From contig NZ_JACJPI010000088.1 in NCBI RefSeq assembly GCF_014695975.1, forward strand, positions 24,821 to 88,820: 64,000 bases of DNA, written 5' to 3'. A model generated the notes under the pieces. That model saw nothing but the letters and a program-made list of their open reading frames with translations. It searched no databases and was not told the DNA's origin. A program made the position numbers and the translations under genes. Origin of the DNA: Leptolyngbya sp. FACHB-321 (GTDB lineage Bacteria > Cyanobacteriota > Cyanobacteriia > Leptolyngbyales > Leptolyngbyaceae). Every line of letters starts with the position of its first letter. Within the stretch, counting starts at the first letter, position 1. Below, piece by piece: positions 1-8,834 of the stretch.

Positions 1-993
1 TGTGTAATGCTCTTCAGCTCCATCAAGTGCTGGGTCGCCTAGCACATCATTGTGAAGGCTTGGAGCCTTGCCCAACAAGAAGTCGAATTCCATCCGTTCT
101 CTAAACATGTGCAGCTCTTTCAAGGCTGTTTCTTGAAGCTCAAAATTCAAGAAGGGATCAGCGCTCTCGGATGATCGAAAGGAATCAACAATAGGACCAA
201 CAAGAACCGTTTTTGAAATTTGCTGCACGAGCAACGGCACAGTGATAAGAATCAGCAAAAAGCGAATGGAGGTACGTGTCTTTACCTTGTTAGACCGAAA
301 GCTTTGCACTACTTTCTGTTCAGAATTTGGGTCTAAGTCACGCTTGATACGACCGAGCGTGCTGGCGATCGTTCGGGGTAATACACCCGACTTATCAAAA
401 ATACCCGTATCGTCATCATCATCAAAGACTGGCTCTCCTTTTTCTCCTTTATAAAGTTGGTCAATAGTTTGACCATTACTCAAGCGTTGACTACCAGTAT
501 TGCTTTTGGCTCCGATCGCTAGCTGCGGTTTCCCATTTTGTGCCACTGGAACGCTGCCCGTTTGATTGACAGGTACCAGCGCCACAGATTCTGTTTCCGG
601 CTGATATTTTTCGAGAACGGTATCAATAAACTTCAGCTTTTCTAAAATGACCGCCGCTCGCTCACTGTTGGCTAAAGAAGCGGCACCCTGGCGTGCATTT
701 CCGGACGTATCGGCTGTGTTAAAAATAAACCGACTGGCTTTAAATTCTGAGAGCCGGAGGGTTGCAATCTTGAGGCATTTTCTTAGCTCTTCTTGAAAAA
801 CTGCCTTTGAATTAGCACCATATTTAGCGGTTTCTGCAGAAATTGGCTTGCCGTCAAAATGCTCATCTTCGATCGCTTGGATCATCAAAGCGGCAGCATA
901 GGCTTGATCCAGGGCTCGCTCTGGAGTTTGTTCATACCACTGTCTAGCAGCGCCGAGTGACTGCTTCAGCCTTGTCCAAAGTGTTGTTTGCAT
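1..993 (-). CDS. pxcA: Proton extrusion protein PxcA (CotA/CemA family), 3' end cut by window edge
   Basis: The minus strand is open from an ATG at 993 to base 1 without a stop (331 codons). The protein starts MQTTLWTRLKQSLGAA and contains a conserved KTRTSIRFLLILITVPLLVQQ stretch, which I recognise as the cyanobacterial PxcA/CotA family, the homologue of chloroplast CemA (Ycf10). Known role of the family: a cytoplasmic-membrane protein needed for light-induced proton extrusion and indirectly for inorganic carbon uptake. What is visible is the long hydrophilic N-terminal part (about 245 residues, with an acidic DDDDDTG run near residue 215) and the first membrane segment. The remaining C-terminal membrane helices lie outside the window. 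It is divergent from the helicase-like gene that starts at 1147. Confidence 0.85.
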   Translation of the reverse strand, partial: MQTTLWTRLKQSLGAARQWYEQTPERALDQAYAAALMIQAIEDEHFDGKPISAETAKYGANSKAVFQEELRKCLKIATLRLSEFKASRFIFNTADTSGNARQGAASLANSERAAVILEKLKFIDTVLEKYQPETESVALVPVNQTGSVPVAQNGKPQLAIGAKSNTGSQRLSNGQTIDQLYKGEKGEPVFDDDDDTGIFDKSGVLPRTIASTLGRIKRDLDPNSEQKVVQSFRSNKVKTRTSIRFLLILITVPLLVQQISKTVLVGPIVDSFRSSESADPFLNFELQETALKELHMFRERMEFDFLLGKAPSLHNDVLGDPALDGAEEHYT

Positions 994-1146
994 AATACGA
1001 AGGGGTGCAGAGTGGCGCTGAATCCTTAGCGCTGATAGGTAAGCTTTGCTAGCCTGAGAAGAAAGCTAAAGGACTCTATTGCAGAAACGGAAACGCTAAA
1101 GCTAAGAGCGCTCAGTCATGGTAGCAAAATCAGTCGAGGGCAATCA

Positions 1147-3396
1147 GTGAACAGTGAGCCAATTTGGGTTTCAGGCGCAACACGCAGCGGCAAAACTGCC
1201 TATCTGGTCAACCAGTTTCGTAGTTGGATACAGTCTGGTTTAACACAACATGGCACACCGAGAGAGCGAAGCACTAAAGTATTAAATGAAACACCAGAAA
1301 GGGCTTCGCCACCGCTTCCCCCTACGTCACTTCACTCATCCGTGCCGCCGCTCGTTTCTTTCTCCACCACACCTGAGGGTGTACCCGGAGTCCTCGTCTT
1401 GGCAGCGATCGGTGATAACAGAATTGAGCTAGTCGATCGCTTGACGGCAGCGACTCAAGGCAAGGTATCACTCCACTCCACTACACCGCTAGGTTTTTTT
1501 CAGTCAGAAGTGACGCTGTTCTGGTCGTTGCTCATTCAACAGCTTGACCTAAAAGCGCAGTTCCCTGTGCGCCTGGCACCCGAAAACGAGCAAGCACTGG
1601 CAACGCAACTCTGGCGATCAGAACTCGACCAGGCGATCGGGCAACAGACGAGCCTGACCGAGGTACGCCTGGTTCGACGACTGCTGGATTTACTACAACT
1701 CGCAGCCCTGGCTGGCATTCCGATCGCAGATATCCCTGTAATACTTGAACAGGGACTTGCAGGGCAAAATGAGGCGCTGCCATTCCCAGAATCTGAAGTG
1801 GGTGAACTGCTGCAACGCTGGCAAAACTGGTGTCTGTCGCAAGGGCTGTTAACCTATGGCATCATTGCGGGGCTGTACTGGCAATACTTACTACCCAACC
1901 CAACCTACCAACGCTACTTGGCACAACGGTATCAGGTGGTCTTAGCGGATGATGTGGACGAGTACCCAGCGATCGCGCGATCGGTCTTCGAGACTTTGCT
2001 GGATGCTGGAGCAGCCGCTATTTTTACCTACAATCCAGATGGAGCCGTACGGTTGGGCTTGGGAGCTGATCCCGCTTATCTGGCAGGTTTAGTAGACCGC
2101 TGTCGCATTGAAACGCTGACCGATCGTCCTATCTACTGCCTGGGTGACGACTTAGGCGATGCAGTTGTGGCACTCGCCACTGACCCAATTTTCTTTGCTA
2201 GCCTGCCAGACACAATCCAGGCAATTCAAACAACCTCCCGTGCCCAACTGTTGCGCCGCACTGCGGAAGTCATCATTGAAGCGGTGCAGACTCAGCAAGT
2301 GCAGCCCCGCGATATTGTCGTCATTGCACCCGGCGTAGATGCGATCGCCCGCTACAGCCTGACCGAAATGCTCGGTAAGCATCAGATTCCCGTCGAATCT
2401 CTCAACGACCAGCGCCCCTTGACCAGTTCGCCTATTATTCGCGCCCTGCTGACGTTATTAACCCTGGTTTATCCCAGTTTAGGACGACTGGTTGATCGAG
2501 AAGCAGTGGCAGAGATGCTAGTAGTGTTGAGTCAGCAGCCAGCAAACGGTCAGCAGTCAGAAGCTCCTCACCCCTCACTCCTTACCCCTCATCCCTCGTT
2601 GATCGACCCCGTTCGTGCTGGGTTACTTGCCGATTACTGCTTTGCCCCTCATCCCGATCGCCCCCGTTTGCTGCCAGTCACCACCTTTCCTCGCTGGGAT
2701 CGGTTGGGCTACCAGGCAAGCAACGCCTACCAGGCGATCGTACAGTGGATTGCAACGCAGCAGAGTCAACTTGAACAGCGGTTGATCCCCAATGCGGTCT
2801 CGTTGCTCGATCGTGCCATTCAGCACTTCCTGTTTGGCGGCGGCGCGTTACCGTTTGAGCAACTATCGGCGTTACGCCAGCTGATCGAAACGGCTCAGCA
2901 CTACTGGGAAGTAGATGGTAGACTCCGACGCAGCCAACGGTTTGATGCACCGGCTTATATGACCGTGAGCCGCTTTGTTCAACTTTTACAGAGTGACACT
3001 GTGACTGCGAACCCTTATCCCGTACGCCCGATCGGACCAGATAGTAATGCAGTGCTATTGGCTAATGTGTTTCAGTACCGTTCTAGTCGTCGGGTTCACC
3101 GCTGGCAATTTTGGCTGGATGCTGGTTCGCCACGCTGGTTGAGTGGGGTCGACTCACTATTTGGTGCACCACTGTTTCTGCAAGGTTGGTCGGGGCGCGC
3201 CTGGACATCTGCGGATGCGATGGATGCAAATGAACGCCGTCTCCGTCGCATTCTGCTAGATCTGCTCGGTCGTACTGAGGAGCGAGTCTACCTTTGCCAT
3301 AGTGATTTGGCAACAAACGGACAGGAGCAAACAGGCGTGCTGTTGTCGTTAGTGAATGCAGCAGTACCGCTAGATACAGGGTTGTTAATAGGCTGA
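1147..3396 (+). CDS. P-loop ATPase related to AddB/UvrD-type helicases (cyanobacterial 'recombinase family' protein)
   Basis: This is a 749-aa protein from a GTG start; the nearby ATG at 1118 is out of frame. A Walker A motif GATRSGKT lies at residues 10-17. A VVLADDVDEYP segment near residue 265 resembles the DE-type motif II of superfamily 1 helicases. The segment DIVVIAPGVDAIARYS and the following SSPIIRALL resemble the C-terminal half of AddB/UvrD proteins. The protein is therefore probably a DNA-repair or recombination ATPase, but I cannot confirm all helicase motifs and activity is unproven. Two low-complexity stretches interrupt the fold: residues about 37-80, and residues about 462-485, where the DNA consists of intergenic-type repeats. 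The gene is alone in its orientation and converges on the ABC ATPase gene. Confidence 0.6.
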   Translation: MNSEPIWVSGATRSGKTAYLVNQFRSWIQSGLTQHGTPRERSTKVLNETPERASPPLPPTSLHSSVPPLVSFSTTPEGVPGVLVLAAIGDNRIELVDRLTAATQGKVSLHSTTPLGFFQSEVTLFWSLLIQQLDLKAQFPVRLAPENEQALATQLWRSELDQAIGQQTSLTEVRLVRRLLDLLQLAALAGIPIADIPVILEQGLAGQNEALPFPESEVGELLQRWQNWCLSQGLLTYGIIAGLYWQYLLPNPTYQRYLAQRYQVVLADDVDEYPAIARSVFETLLDAGAAAIFTYNPDGAVRLGLGADPAYLAGLVDRCRIETLTDRPIYCLGDDLGDAVVALATDPIFFASLPDTIQAIQTTSRAQLLRRTAEVIIEAVQTQQVQPRDIVVIAPGVDAIARYSLTEMLGKHQIPVESLNDQRPLTSSPIIRALLTLLTLVYPSLGRLVDREAVAEMLVVLSQQPANGQQSEAPHPSLLTPHPSLIDPVRAGLLADYCFAPHPDRPRLLPVTTFPRWDRLGYQASNAYQAIVQWIATQQSQLEQRLIPNAVSLLDRAIQHFLFGGGALPFEQLSALRQLIETAQHYWEVDGRLRRSQRFDAPAYMTVSRFVQLLQSDTVTANPYPVRPIGPDSNAVLLANVFQYRSSRRVHRWQFWLDAGSPRWLSGVDSLFGAPLFLQGWSGRAWTSADAMDANERRLRRILLDLLGRTEERVYLCHSDLATNGQEQTGVLLSLVNAAVPLDTGLLIG
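2531..2598 (+). repeat. Intergenic-type simple repeat carried inside a coding sequence
   Basis: A run of CAGCAG/CAGTCAG heptamer-like units is followed by CCCCTCACTCC-type pyrimidine units. Both are the kind of short repeat usually seen between cyanobacterial genes. Here they lie in frame within the helicase-like gene and encode a Gln/Pro/His-rich insert. Confidence 0.55.
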
Positions 3397-3530
3397 AGGG
3401 CGATCGTTACTGTCAATCATTACTTTGATCATCGTACTGCTGCCCGCCCTCTCAAGGCTGTAAAGCATTGAGAAGCTGTCAATTCCCTGGCTAAATTCTC
3501 TTAAAGCACAATTAAGATAATAAATGACGG

Positions 3531-3559
3531 CTAGAAACAATGTTACGGCGTGTTTCTAG
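3531..3559. terminator. Possible bidirectional hairpin between convergent genes
   Basis: A perfect 9-bp inverted repeat CTAGAAACA / TGTTTCTAG has an 11-nt loop and overlaps the stop codon of the ABC ATPase gene, in the gap between two convergent genes. No clear T-run follows, so terminator function is uncertain. Confidence 0.3.
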
Positions 3560-4674
3560 AGCTGATTTAAGGGATACAGCGTTTTGCCAGTAGTGGCATC
3601 AAAGACAAAGAGCTGATCAAAATCTAGCGTTAGTGAACAGCGATCGCCTACACAGAGGCGCTGATCAGGGCGACACTGAAAAGCGAGTTCTGACGATCGA
3701 GCCGATGACTCTGTCAGTAACCTAGCACGTACCAACACTTCTCGACCAAGCGGCTCTACCACACTAATTTCGACCTTGAGATCACCTGCATCAGCACAAA
3801 GCTGAAGATGCTCTGGACGAATGCCGAGATCGTAGGTTTGTCCAGTGATCGGCTGAAGTTTGGCTTGCAGTGCCTCTGGGCAAGGAAGCGCTTGTCCATT
3901 AATCTGAAATGCGGTGCCATCGTACGTAGCAGTCAGGATATTCATCGGTGGACTGCCCAAAAACGTGGCAATCATCCGGTTCGCTGGATGTGCATAAATG
4001 GTTTGAGGGTCGCCAATCTGCTGAATGCGCCCCTGGTTTAGAACAACAATCTGGTCTGCTAGAGTCATAGCTTCAACCTGATCGTGAGTGACGTAGATCG
4101 TCGTAATGCCTACTTGTTGATGAAGCCGCTTCAGTTCGGCACGAGTTTCGTCCCGCAGTTGGGCATCTAAGTTGGACAGCGGTTCGTCGAGCAAAAAGAC
4201 CTGGGGCTGACGAGCGATCGCCCGACCCAACGCCACACGCTGCTGTTGCCCGCCCGATAGTTGCCCAGGCTTACGATCGAGTAAATGGTCGATCGCAAGC
4301 AGTTTTGCCACTTCTACAATCCGTTCCTGCCTTTGCTGAGCATTAACCCGACGCATCTGGAGTCCAAAAGCAAGGTTTTCTGCCACGCTCATGTGGGGAT
4401 ACAGCGCGTAGTTTTGAAACACCATTGCCACGTCTCGTTGGCGCGCTGGCATCTGAGTGACACAGCGATCGCCAATATAAAGCTCGCCAGCCGTTGCTGC
4501 CTCTAACCCAGCGATCGTGCGAAGAACCGTAGATTTTCCACAGCCAGAAGGACCAACCAGCACCCAAAACTGACCATCAGGAACCTCAAACGTAATGTCT
4601 GCAATGCCTGTTGCTGCGGTAGCTACCGCACTGCCAAACTGTCGTGTAATGCCTTCTAACCGAACCGTTGCCAT
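3556..4674 (-). CDS. ABC transporter ATP-binding protein, MalK/UgpC (CUT1) family
   Basis: This 372-aa cytoplasmic ATPase powers an importer, most likely for a sugar, polyol or glycerol phosphate. Seen: Walker A GPSGCGKST at 41-49, signature LSGGQQQR at 139-146, Walker B VFLLDEP at 159-165 and a switch His in IYVTHD. A C-terminal domain of about 130 residues (LGIRPEHLQL, SVVEPLGREVLVRARL) is the TOBE/regulatory domain typical of MalK-UgpC proteins. The length matches the family. No permease or binding-protein gene lies next to it, so it may be a shared 'orphan' ATPase that serves several CUT1 permeases encoded elsewhere. Substrate cannot be assigned from sequence. The ATG at 4674 is the natural start. 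Confidence 0.85.
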   Translation of the reverse strand: MATVRLEGITRQFGSAVATAATGIADITFEVPDGQFWVLVGPSGCGKSTVLRTIAGLEAATAGELYIGDRCVTQMPARQRDVAMVFQNYALYPHMSVAENLAFGLQMRRVNAQQRQERIVEVAKLLAIDHLLDRKPGQLSGGQQQRVALGRAIARQPQVFLLDEPLSNLDAQLRDETRAELKRLHQQVGITTIYVTHDQVEAMTLADQIVVLNQGRIQQIGDPQTIYAHPANRMIATFLGSPPMNILTATYDGTAFQINGQALPCPEALQAKLQPITGQTYDLGIRPEHLQLCADAGDLKVEISVVEPLGREVLVRARLLTESSARSSELAFQCRPDQRLCVGDRCSLTLDFDQLFVFDATTGKTLYPLNQL

Positions 4675-4761
4675 GTGCTGCTAAGTTTTTTCTGATAAGC
4701 ACCCCTTACTAACAAGCACCACTCAGCCGCTGCAGGGTAAGCGCATCAAAAGCTGCGATCG

Positions 4762-4786
4762 AAAAAGGGGAGCTAAAATGCTCCCC
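4762..4786 (-). terminator. Rho-independent terminator of the LysM/M23 gene
   Basis: On the minus strand a perfect 7-bp stem GGGGAGC / GCTCCCC with a 6-nt loop is followed immediately by TTTTT, 32 bases after the M23 stop codon. This is a textbook intrinsic terminator and separates this gene from the downstream ABC ATPase gene. Confidence 0.85.
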
Positions 4787-4817
4787 CAATGTAGTCGTGA
4801 TTTGACTTGAAAGAGGG

Positions 4818-6914
4818 TTACGCCTGTCCTCTTGGCAAGTAAGCCGTTGGGTTGACAGCTCCCTGACCAGGGCGATGAACCTCGAAATGGGAGTGAGGAC
4901 CAGTGCTGTAGCCCGTGCTGCCCATATCGGCGATTTGTTGACCCTGAGCAACTGTTTGCCCTTCTCGGACTATGATGCGGTTGTTGTGCGCGTATAGCGT
5001 GACACTACCATCGGGATGCTGGATCTTAACCAGATAGCCATAGCCACCAGAGTTCCAGCCAGCACTAATGACTACACCAGCCGCCGCTGCAAAGATTGGA
5101 GTCCCTACAGGAGCAGCAATGTCAATGCCTTTGTGCATACGACCCCAACGGTAACCATACCCCGAGGTCAAAACACCTTTAGCAGGCCAGATGTAGCCAT
5201 TAAACTTATCTGACTTTCCAGGTAAATACGCATCAACCGAGCCAAGAGGGGGAAGGTCTGGAGAAACCATCTGCCCGGTAGCTGATCGCACTAGCGGCTC
5301 GTAGTTCTCAGCACCAATGGATGCCGTTGCCAGCAACTGAGGCTTCGACGGTACAACAGGCGTTGCAGCAGGCTTCACAACAGCAATAGGCTTTACAACA
5401 GCGCGGTTACCTTGCTGGTGGCTATCTTGTAGCTGGCGAATCTGTGCCTGCAGGGCTTTAGTATAGCGGGAAGGTTGCAGCTCGGTACTGCTTGAGGCTG
5501 TAGCTTCAGCATTTGCAGGTGCCGCAACATTCAGAGATGATGCCGCCACCTTTGTACTGGGTGCAGCAGGATCAATTTGGCTCACTGAACCCTGATATTT
5601 TTCGCGCAGCTTCACAATCTCCAGTCTGAGATTCTCCACGTAGCTCTGCTGGGCGCTGGAACCAGTCTGAGCAGCCTGAGCACCCTGGTTGCCAACAAAA
5701 GACGAAGTGGCAACTTCATTGGCCCCACCAATCGCCACTGGAGCAATAGGCGAGTGGTTCAAAGACACTGCTGGAATCGTTTGATCAACAGCAGTTAACT
5801 GGCTGGACTGGCTAGGTAGAACGGCGATACCGCGCAATCGATCGCTCCCAACCTGGGCAGACGATGCAGGCTGGAATTTGCCTTGCGTGGATGGTGCAGT
5901 CTTAGCCTGGGAGAAAACTTGAGGTCGGCTAATGGAAGCTGGCAGCGTCATTTGCTCTGGACTTGCCGAAGCAATCATTACAGGAGCAGTGGCAGACGCA
6001 ACGGGAGATGCACTCTCACTCGTTTGAGGAACAACCAGTACTTGACCAACGTTCAAAACATCGGGATTAACCAGGCGGTTTGCTTCGGACAACTGCTTCA
6101 AAGAAACGCCGTGTACCTTTGCGATCGCTTCTAGTGTGTCTCCCAGGACAACTTTGTAGGACGCTTCGGAGTAAGACGCTTCAGAAGATGGTGCCGCAAC
6201 CTCAGCCACAGACTCTGGAGCTGTAACCGGAGCAGAAGTTTTACGTGAAGACTCGAGCTGTGCAAGGCTCAGTCGCAAACGCTCTTGCTTTTGATGCAAG
6301 GTATCAAGGGCTTCCTTGTCACTCGCTTGTGTAGCAGCAGGACGATCGCTATCCTCTGTTGCAGCACTATTAACCGAACCGTAGCCTCCAGACACACTAG
6401 CGACATCGACAGTCGGTGTTATGGGAGCGACTTGACCACTACCCTGAATTTTTAATACCTGACCAACATGCAGTACGGAGTTAACCGAAATGCCGTTTTC
6501 TAGTGCCAGCGCGGCAGCATCAACTTGGTACAGTTGAGCTAGCTGCCAAAGCGTTTGACCTTCTTGCACAGCGTGCTCAATGGCTCCCGAAGGCGAGAGA
6601 TTTTGAGCTTGATCGGTTGCTTCTGTCGGAGTGGAAATTGCCGCGACATCAAACTTTGGAGGCAAGGCACTGGCGTTCGGTTCGCCTACAGCCGCTTCAC
6701 CAATAACGGGTTCCGCAGCAACCGCCTCATCACTTTGACCTGGTAAGGGCAAACTACACGTCCCTACCGAGATTGCCAAGCCGATCATGGCGGCAGAAGT
6801 CCGTACCAAACGATTGACCTCCGATGGAGCCTGCCTGATTTGACTCACATTCACACCATCTTCAACTTCACAGGAAGGAACAGGCTTAACCTTCTGCGGA
6901 AATGTTCGTTCCAA
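4818..6914 (-). CDS. LysM-domain M23 family metallopeptidase (NlpD/EnvC-type envelope protein)
   Basis: This 698-aa protein probably cleaves, or activates cleavage of, peptidoglycan outside the cytoplasmic membrane. Domains: a hydrophobic segment at about 39-56 (signal or anchor), LysM 1 at about 113-156, LysM 2 at about 252-297, a long Ser/Ala/Gln-rich linker, and a C-terminal M23 domain. The zinc-site motifs are intact: HKGID at 594-598 and HSH at 674-676, so it looks catalytically competent rather than a degenerate EnvC/NlpD activator. The TTG start is chosen because a perfect AGGAGG (6923-6928) sits 8 bases upstream and no ATG occurs before residue 43. It ends in a strong intrinsic terminator. 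Confidence 0.85.
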   Translation of the reverse strand: MERTFPQKVKPVPSCEVEDGVNVSQIRQAPSEVNRLVRTSAAMIGLAISVGTCSLPLPGQSDEAVAAEPVIGEAAVGEPNASALPPKFDVAAISTPTEATDQAQNLSPSGAIEHAVQEGQTLWQLAQLYQVDAAALALENGISVNSVLHVGQVLKIQGSGQVAPITPTVDVASVSGGYGSVNSAATEDSDRPAATQASDKEALDTLHQKQERLRLSLAQLESSRKTSAPVTAPESVAEVAAPSSEASYSEASYKVVLGDTLEAIAKVHGVSLKQLSEANRLVNPDVLNVGQVLVVPQTSESASPVASATAPVMIASASPEQMTLPASISRPQVFSQAKTAPSTQGKFQPASSAQVGSDRLRGIAVLPSQSSQLTAVDQTIPAVSLNHSPIAPVAIGGANEVATSSFVGNQGAQAAQTGSSAQQSYVENLRLEIVKLREKYQGSVSQIDPAAPSTKVAASSLNVAAPANAEATASSSTELQPSRYTKALQAQIRQLQDSHQQGNRAVVKPIAVVKPAATPVVPSKPQLLATASIGAENYEPLVRSATGQMVSPDLPPLGSVDAYLPGKSDKFNGYIWPAKGVLTSGYGYRWGRMHKGIDIAAPVGTPIFAAAAGVVISAGWNSGGYGYLVKIQHPDGSVTLYAHNNRIIVREGQTVAQGQQIADMGSTGYSTGPHSHFEVHRPGQGAVNPTAYLPRGQA

Positions 6915-6922
6915 AAAAACGA

Positions 6923-6928
6923 CCTCCT
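6923..6928 (-). promoter_or_regulatory. Consensus ribosome binding site supporting a TTG start
   Basis: AGGAGG on the minus strand lies 8 nt before TTG 6914, the strongest Shine-Dalgarno noticed in the window. It decides the start of the LysM/M23 gene in the absence of a nearby ATG. Confidence 0.7.
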
Positions 6929-8021
6929 AAAAATGTCCAGCGTTTAACTGTCCTTGAGTCACTCAGCTTGCCATCAGCCAATGATAGAAATCACTTAGGT
7001 AAGCGATCTGGATCACTAGCGACAAACACTTAGGCAAGATTACCCTGCTTTCTCAATTTAGACAAGTTAACATAACCCCAAAAATCTACAACTCGTGTTG
7101 AAAGAACCTTTAATTGAGCGCTATCAGTGATCGCTTGCCCCTCAAAAAGCTGATGCTCACGTGCTTGTAAAAGGCTTAGGCGTAAGCATCTTAAAGAGGC
7201 GATTGTTCGCTCAATCAAATCATGCTGACTCAGCCTATAAGCACTCAGTTTTCCCTTGAAGAAAAACATAGAAACAGCGTCCTGGAAAGGATTACAGCTA
7301 ATCTTGGGCAACGATTGAAGTTGCAATCATAACGCTCACTTGCATGACGGTAGACGGAAGGCAGGTGACTCAACAACCGTAGAATTGTGTACATTATCAC
7401 AATTAATAACTGAAGGCTTTGAGTGTTAGTGAGTCTGCCTGTAGCACCTGGAACTTTTGTGAGCCGCTGCCACTACCCTGTAAAGCGCTTGAGCACAGCA
7501 ACCTACAAAACCGGATCACACTCAATAGTTCAGTACTACTGTTATAGAAATTTCTTATTACACAAAAGTAGCCTGCGATCATAGCAATTAGCTGTGTTTG
7601 AAAGCTTAGTGACCGCAGGAAAAGCATGGTTCCAAGGACACAGCTAACCTTGCTTCAGTCCTATTTCTAGATAGCTATAGAGCGATTAAGCATTGTCATG
7701 AACGCAGTTCTGGCTGGCGAAGAGCGATCGCGTAAAGCTGCGATTCAAACAACGAATCAATCTCTGACCTGATTTCTAGCTCAGAAAATGAATTCATCAC
7801 ATGTCGTTGCTCAGTCAATCCATAAACGTTGCGATTGCCTGGAGAGTACTTGAGTAACGACGAACCATGTTTTAGAACTCGTCAATGAGGAGTTCTAAAA
7901 CATGGTTCTGCATCCTTTAAGAAGGACAGGCAGGTGTTTACGTCGATCGTCTGTGTCACAGCTTTCAGCAGTACATATACAGTTGTCTAGGCAAACATAC
8001 ATGGTTGGTGTAGTAATCGTG
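6929..8021. other. Gene-poor 1.1-kb intergenic region
   Basis: I see no convincing gene. The two minus-strand open frames here (about 98 and 74 codons) show no recognisable motif and no good ribosome site. The leader of the LysM/M23 gene (6929-7080) was inspected for a c-di-AMP (ydaO-type) riboswitch, known upstream of such genes in some cyanobacteria, and no convincing match was seen. The only clear structure is the perfect inverted repeat at 7862-7908. Confidence 0.5.
7862..7908. repeat. Perfect 19-bp inverted repeat with 9-nt loop
   Basis: Arms GAACCATGTTTTAGAACTC (7862-7880) and its exact reverse complement (7890-7908) flank the loop GTCAATGAG. There is no T-run, so it is not an ordinary terminator. 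It could be a dispersed palindromic element, a protein site or the core of a small RNA. Confidence 0.85.
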
Positions 8022-8495
8022 CTATTCCAAGCAGCTCAGTTGTCGCTGCGCTTCAAAAAGACCAACAGCAGCGCTCACAGAGAGATTGAGGCTGCGGACA
8101 TATTGGCTTGCCATCGGTATATAAACCGTCTCATCGCAGGCAGAAAGCACGTGGGCAGGAAGCCCAGTGGTTTCGCTGCCAAAGAGCAACCAGTCATGAG
8201 GTTGAAAAGCAAATTTAGTATAACTACAGCGTCCACCAGTGCTGAAACCAATGCAACGCCCTTCTTGTGACTGCTGCATAGTATGAAACGCTTCGATCGA
8301 ACTGTGATAGTGCAGCTTGACATGAGGCCAGTAGTCTAAGCCTGCACGTTTGAGGTAACGATCGCTGATCTCGAAGCCGAGCGGCGCTACTAAATGAAGC
8401 TCAGTTTCAGTAGCAGCGCATGTACGAGCGATGTTGCCTGTGTTTGGCGGAATCTGCGGATGGACTAAAACAACTCTAAGTCTGTAGCTGATCAT
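8022..8495 (-). CDS. trmL: tRNA (cytidine(34)-2'-O)-methyltransferase TrmL
   Basis: This 157-aa SPOUT (SpoU-TrmD fold) methyltransferase of the TrmL/YibK type 2'-O-methylates the wobble base of tRNA-Leu isoacceptors in known members, using S-adenosylmethionine. Seen: N-terminal HPQIPPNTGNIARTCAAT (family motif 1 with the PNTGN core), LLFGSETTGLP (motif 2) and the C-terminal knot segment SLNLSVSAAVGLFEA (motif 3). The size is the normal minimal size, without an extra RNA-binding domain. It is monocistronic in appearance. Confidence 0.9.
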   Translation of the reverse strand: MISYRLRVVLVHPQIPPNTGNIARTCAATETELHLVAPLGFEISDRYLKRAGLDYWPHVKLHYHSSIEAFHTMQQSQEGRCIGFSTGGRCSYTKFAFQPHDWLLFGSETTGLPAHVLSACDETVYIPMASQYVRSLNLSVSAAVGLFEAQRQLSCLE

Positions 8496-8834
8496 CAGCG
8501 CTTGGTGCCTTAATGCCGTAATTACGATCTTAAAAAAAGAGCGATTGATAACTTTTTTTAATCTTTATTGAGCAAAGGTTGCCTATTTAGGGCTCTTGAT
8601 TAAAAACTGTCTTCCTCCGAAGGGATGATTAAGCAGTAAAGCGATCGCTAGCACTTTCAAGTGGCTAGAGGATAATAGCGCTTGCTTTGATCTAGCCGTT
8701 CTTAAGCCATCGCGATACAGCCTTTAAAGTTGGGAACCAGCTATTGGGTGCCCTTTATTTCAGTAAAAACCGTTATGAAGCGGTTTGAGCTGGGGTGAGA
8801 AGCCCCTTCTGGGAAAAGACTACAAAACTAAAGT
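8496..8834. other. Intergenic region between trmL and gshA
   Basis: No gene recognised. Small hairpin-forming stretches lie just downstream of gshA (AAACCG...CGGTTT near 8768-8790, then GGGG...CCCC near 8793-8808). They may help end gshA transcription, but no T-tract is present. Confidence 0.35.

Noticed and set aside
242..454. Plus-strand open frame of 70 codons near the left edge
   Set aside because: It is antisense to pxcA, whose protein is recognisable over the same bases.
6929..7080. Possible c-di-AMP (ydaO-type) riboswitch before the LysM/M23 gene
   Set aside because: Such switches precede similar genes in some cyanobacteria, but the conserved motifs were not found by eye.
7030..7326. 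98-codon minus-strand open frame
   Set aside because: No recognisable motif, no good ribosome site, unusual composition; lies in the region upstream of the LysM/M23 gene.
7403..7627. 74-codon minus-strand open frame
   Set aside because: No motif or start context; likely chance.
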